The notes beneath the pieces are model-generated. The model was not told the DNA's origin, made no database searches, and worked only from the letters and a program-made list of their open reading frames with translations. 7,466 nucleotides of DNA from Alistipes sp. Lineage in GTDB: Bacteria; Bacteroidota; Bacteroidia; Bacteroidales; Rikenellaceae. The position numbers and the translations under genes were made by a program. Positions within the stretch are counted from its first letter, which is position 1. Each line of letters starts with the position of its first letter. Location of the stretch: NCBI GenBank assembly GCA_017391435.1, contig JAFOYS010000203.1, positions 1 through 7,466 on the forward strand, written 5' to 3'. This document shows, in pieces, positions 6,191 through 7,466 of the stretch.

Positions 6191-6225
6191 GTAAAAAATA
6201 GAGATACCTTTAATATTATTTAAAT

Positions 6226-7452
6226 ATGGCTAAAACAGAAAGACTCTTAAAGCGTATGGTAGAGCTTGAGGAGCAGACAGGTGTTAAGCGCACCATTTTT
6301 GCTGCCTGCCCTAACTCTTCTGCTGTAATTCGTGCATCTATCCGCTCTGCAAAGCGTAACAATGCACCTATCTACTTTGCAGCAACCCTTAACCAGATTG
6401 ACACTGATGGCGGTTATACCGGTATGACCCCTGCAGACTTTGTTAAGGTTTGCCGTATGGAGTGCGAGGCTATTAACTTCACTGGCGACTGCATCATTGC
6501 TGTTGACCACGGTGGTCCTTGGCTCAAGGATAAGCAGAACACTGAGCGTTGGGAGACCGAGCGCGCAATGAACGCTGTAAAGGCATCTTTTGAGGCTGCT
6601 ATCGCTGCTGGCTTTGACCTTATCCACGTAGACCCTACTGTTGACATTAATGTTCCTAAGGGCGAGGTTATTGATATTCACCTTGTTGTTCGTCGTACAG
6701 TTGAGCTTATTGAGCACTGCGAGAAGTATCGTCGCGCAAACAACTATCCAGAGATCTCTTACGAGGTTGGTACAGAGGAGGTTCACGGTGGTCTTGCTGA
6801 TGACACTGTATTTGACACATTCCTCGTTGAGCTTAAAGAGGGTCTTGCCGCAGTTGGACTAAGCGATGTATGGCCTTGCTTTATTGTTGGTAAGGTTGGT
6901 ACAGACCTTCACACAACTCTCTTTGACGGTGAGGTTGCAAAGAAGCTCACTGCAAAGGTTCGTCCTCTTGGCAGCTATATCAAGGGTCACTACACTGACG
7001 GTGTAAGCAACCCTCAGGACTACCCTCTCTGCGGTATGGGTGGTGCAAATGTTGGTCCAGAGTTTACTATCAGCGAGTACGAGGCTCTTGAGGAGCTTGA
7101 GGCTAAGGAGGTTGAGTACTACAACGCAGGTAGAGTAGCTATGCTCTCTAACATTACAGAGGTGCTCACTCGCCTTGTTTACGAGTCAAACCGTTGGAAG
7201 AAGTGGTTGCTTGAGTCTGAGAAGGGTGTTGACTTCTACGATATCGACCCTGAGCGTCGCGCTTGGCTCGTTAAGACCGGTTGCCGCTACATCTGGCAGA
7301 AGCCTGAGGCTCTTGTAGCTCGTAACTCACTCTACGAGAACCTTAAGCGTGTAGGTATGGATCCTGAGAATATTGTTCTCGACCGCATTGAGCACGATAT
7401 GGACAAGTACTTCTACGCATTCAACATTGTTGACCTTAACAAGATGCTCTAA
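6226..7452 (+). CDS. GatZ/KbaZ-family D-tagatose-bisphosphate aldolase subunit-like protein
   Basis: This protein has 408 residues, close to the roughly 420 of E. coli GatZ/KbaZ. Matching blocks, in order, are NQIDTDGGYTGMTPADF (56-72), VDHGGP (93-98), HVDPT (134-138), YEVGTEEVHGG (179-189), KGHYTDGVSNP (253-263) and VGPEFT (276-281). In E. coli, GatZ/KbaZ is the non-catalytic partner that stabilises and activates GatY/KbaY class II aldolases. Here Asp94/His95, Glu180/Glu184, His187 and His255 look able to bind metal, so independent aldolase activity is possible but unproven. The gene stands alone behind its own promoter. Codon use looks strongly biased toward GTT, CTT, GCT, GGT and ATC, with few rare codons, suggesting an abundant protein. 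The ATG at 6226 follows an A/T-rich leader without a Shine-Dalgarno sequence. I see no terminator in the 14 bases after the stop. Confidence 0.88.
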   Translation: MAKTERLLKRMVELEEQTGVKRTIFAACPNSSAVIRASIRSAKRNNAPIYFAATLNQIDTDGGYTGMTPADFVKVCRMECEAINFTGDCIIAVDHGGPWLKDKQNTERWETERAMNAVKASFEAAIAAGFDLIHVDPTVDINVPKGEVIDIHLVVRRTVELIEHCEKYRRANNYPEISYEVGTEEVHGGLADDTVFDTFLVELKEGLAAVGLSDVWPCFIVGKVGTDLHTTLFDGEVAKKLTAKVRPLGSYIKGHYTDGVSNPQDYPLCGMGGANVGPEFTISEYEALEELEAKEVEYYNAGRVAMLSNITEVLTRLVYESNRWKKWLLESEKGVDFYDIDPERRAWLVKTGCRYIWQKPEALVARNSLYENLKRVGMDPENIVLDRIEHDMDKYFYAFNIVDLNKML

Positions 7453-7466
7453 TTAACAGATAGATA

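Noticed and set aside
6247..6786. Minus-strand open frame of 179 codons opposite the GatZ-like gene
   Set aside because: It is a shadow caused by the strong codon bias of the real gene; the translation has no family-like features.

Overview
The window looks like chromosomal DNA of a member of the Bacteroidota, probably Bacteroidales. The main evidence is the promoter type: matches to the TAnnTTTG -7 element lie upstream of all four transcription units, two of them with a TTG or TTTG element about 20-21 nt further upstream. Starts are preceded by A/T-rich leaders rather than clear Shine-Dalgarno sequences, and several proteins are of types I associate with this phylum. No mobile element, tRNA, rRNA or CRISPR array was seen.

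Layout. Positions 1-126 hold no gene I can support. A long hairpin terminator (127-173) closes a minus-strand operon read from right to left: a secreted glycerophosphodiester phosphodiesterase (3109-2303), an NCS2 (uracil/xanthine-type) permease (2257-1004), and a class II ketose-bisphosphate aldolase (1007-192) whose ATG overlaps the permease stop. Back to back with it, from a compact divergent promoter region (3110-3221), runs a plus-strand ribulose-/allulose-phosphate 3-epimerase (3222-3890). One base after its stop begins a YbaK/ProX-type aminoacyl-tRNA deacylase, which is out of frame with its only ATG (3892-4385). A bidirectional terminator (4384-4413) separates this unit from a convergent minus-strand pair: an acyltransferase (6030-4861) and a small membrane-anchored protein (4856-4416). 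A second divergent promoter region (about 6100-6165) then drives a GatZ/KbaZ-family protein (6226-7452) on the plus strand.

Three proteins belong to sugar-phosphate families: a GatY/Fba-type aldolase, an AlsE/Rpe-type epimerase and a GatZ/KbaZ-type protein. They suggest metabolism of a hexulose phosphate, but they sit in three separate transcription units, so a joint pathway is inference. The GDPD could feed glycerol 3-phosphate into the same triose-phosphate pool. The NCS2 permease lacks the side chains at the two acidic UraA substrate positions, so its cargo may not be a nucleobase.

The most striking local structure is a 50-nt, nearly perfect hairpin with a T-run (3905-3954). It lies just after the epimerase stop, inside the first codons of the deacylase gene, and its first four bases are the A-run where one missing base breaks that gene's frame.
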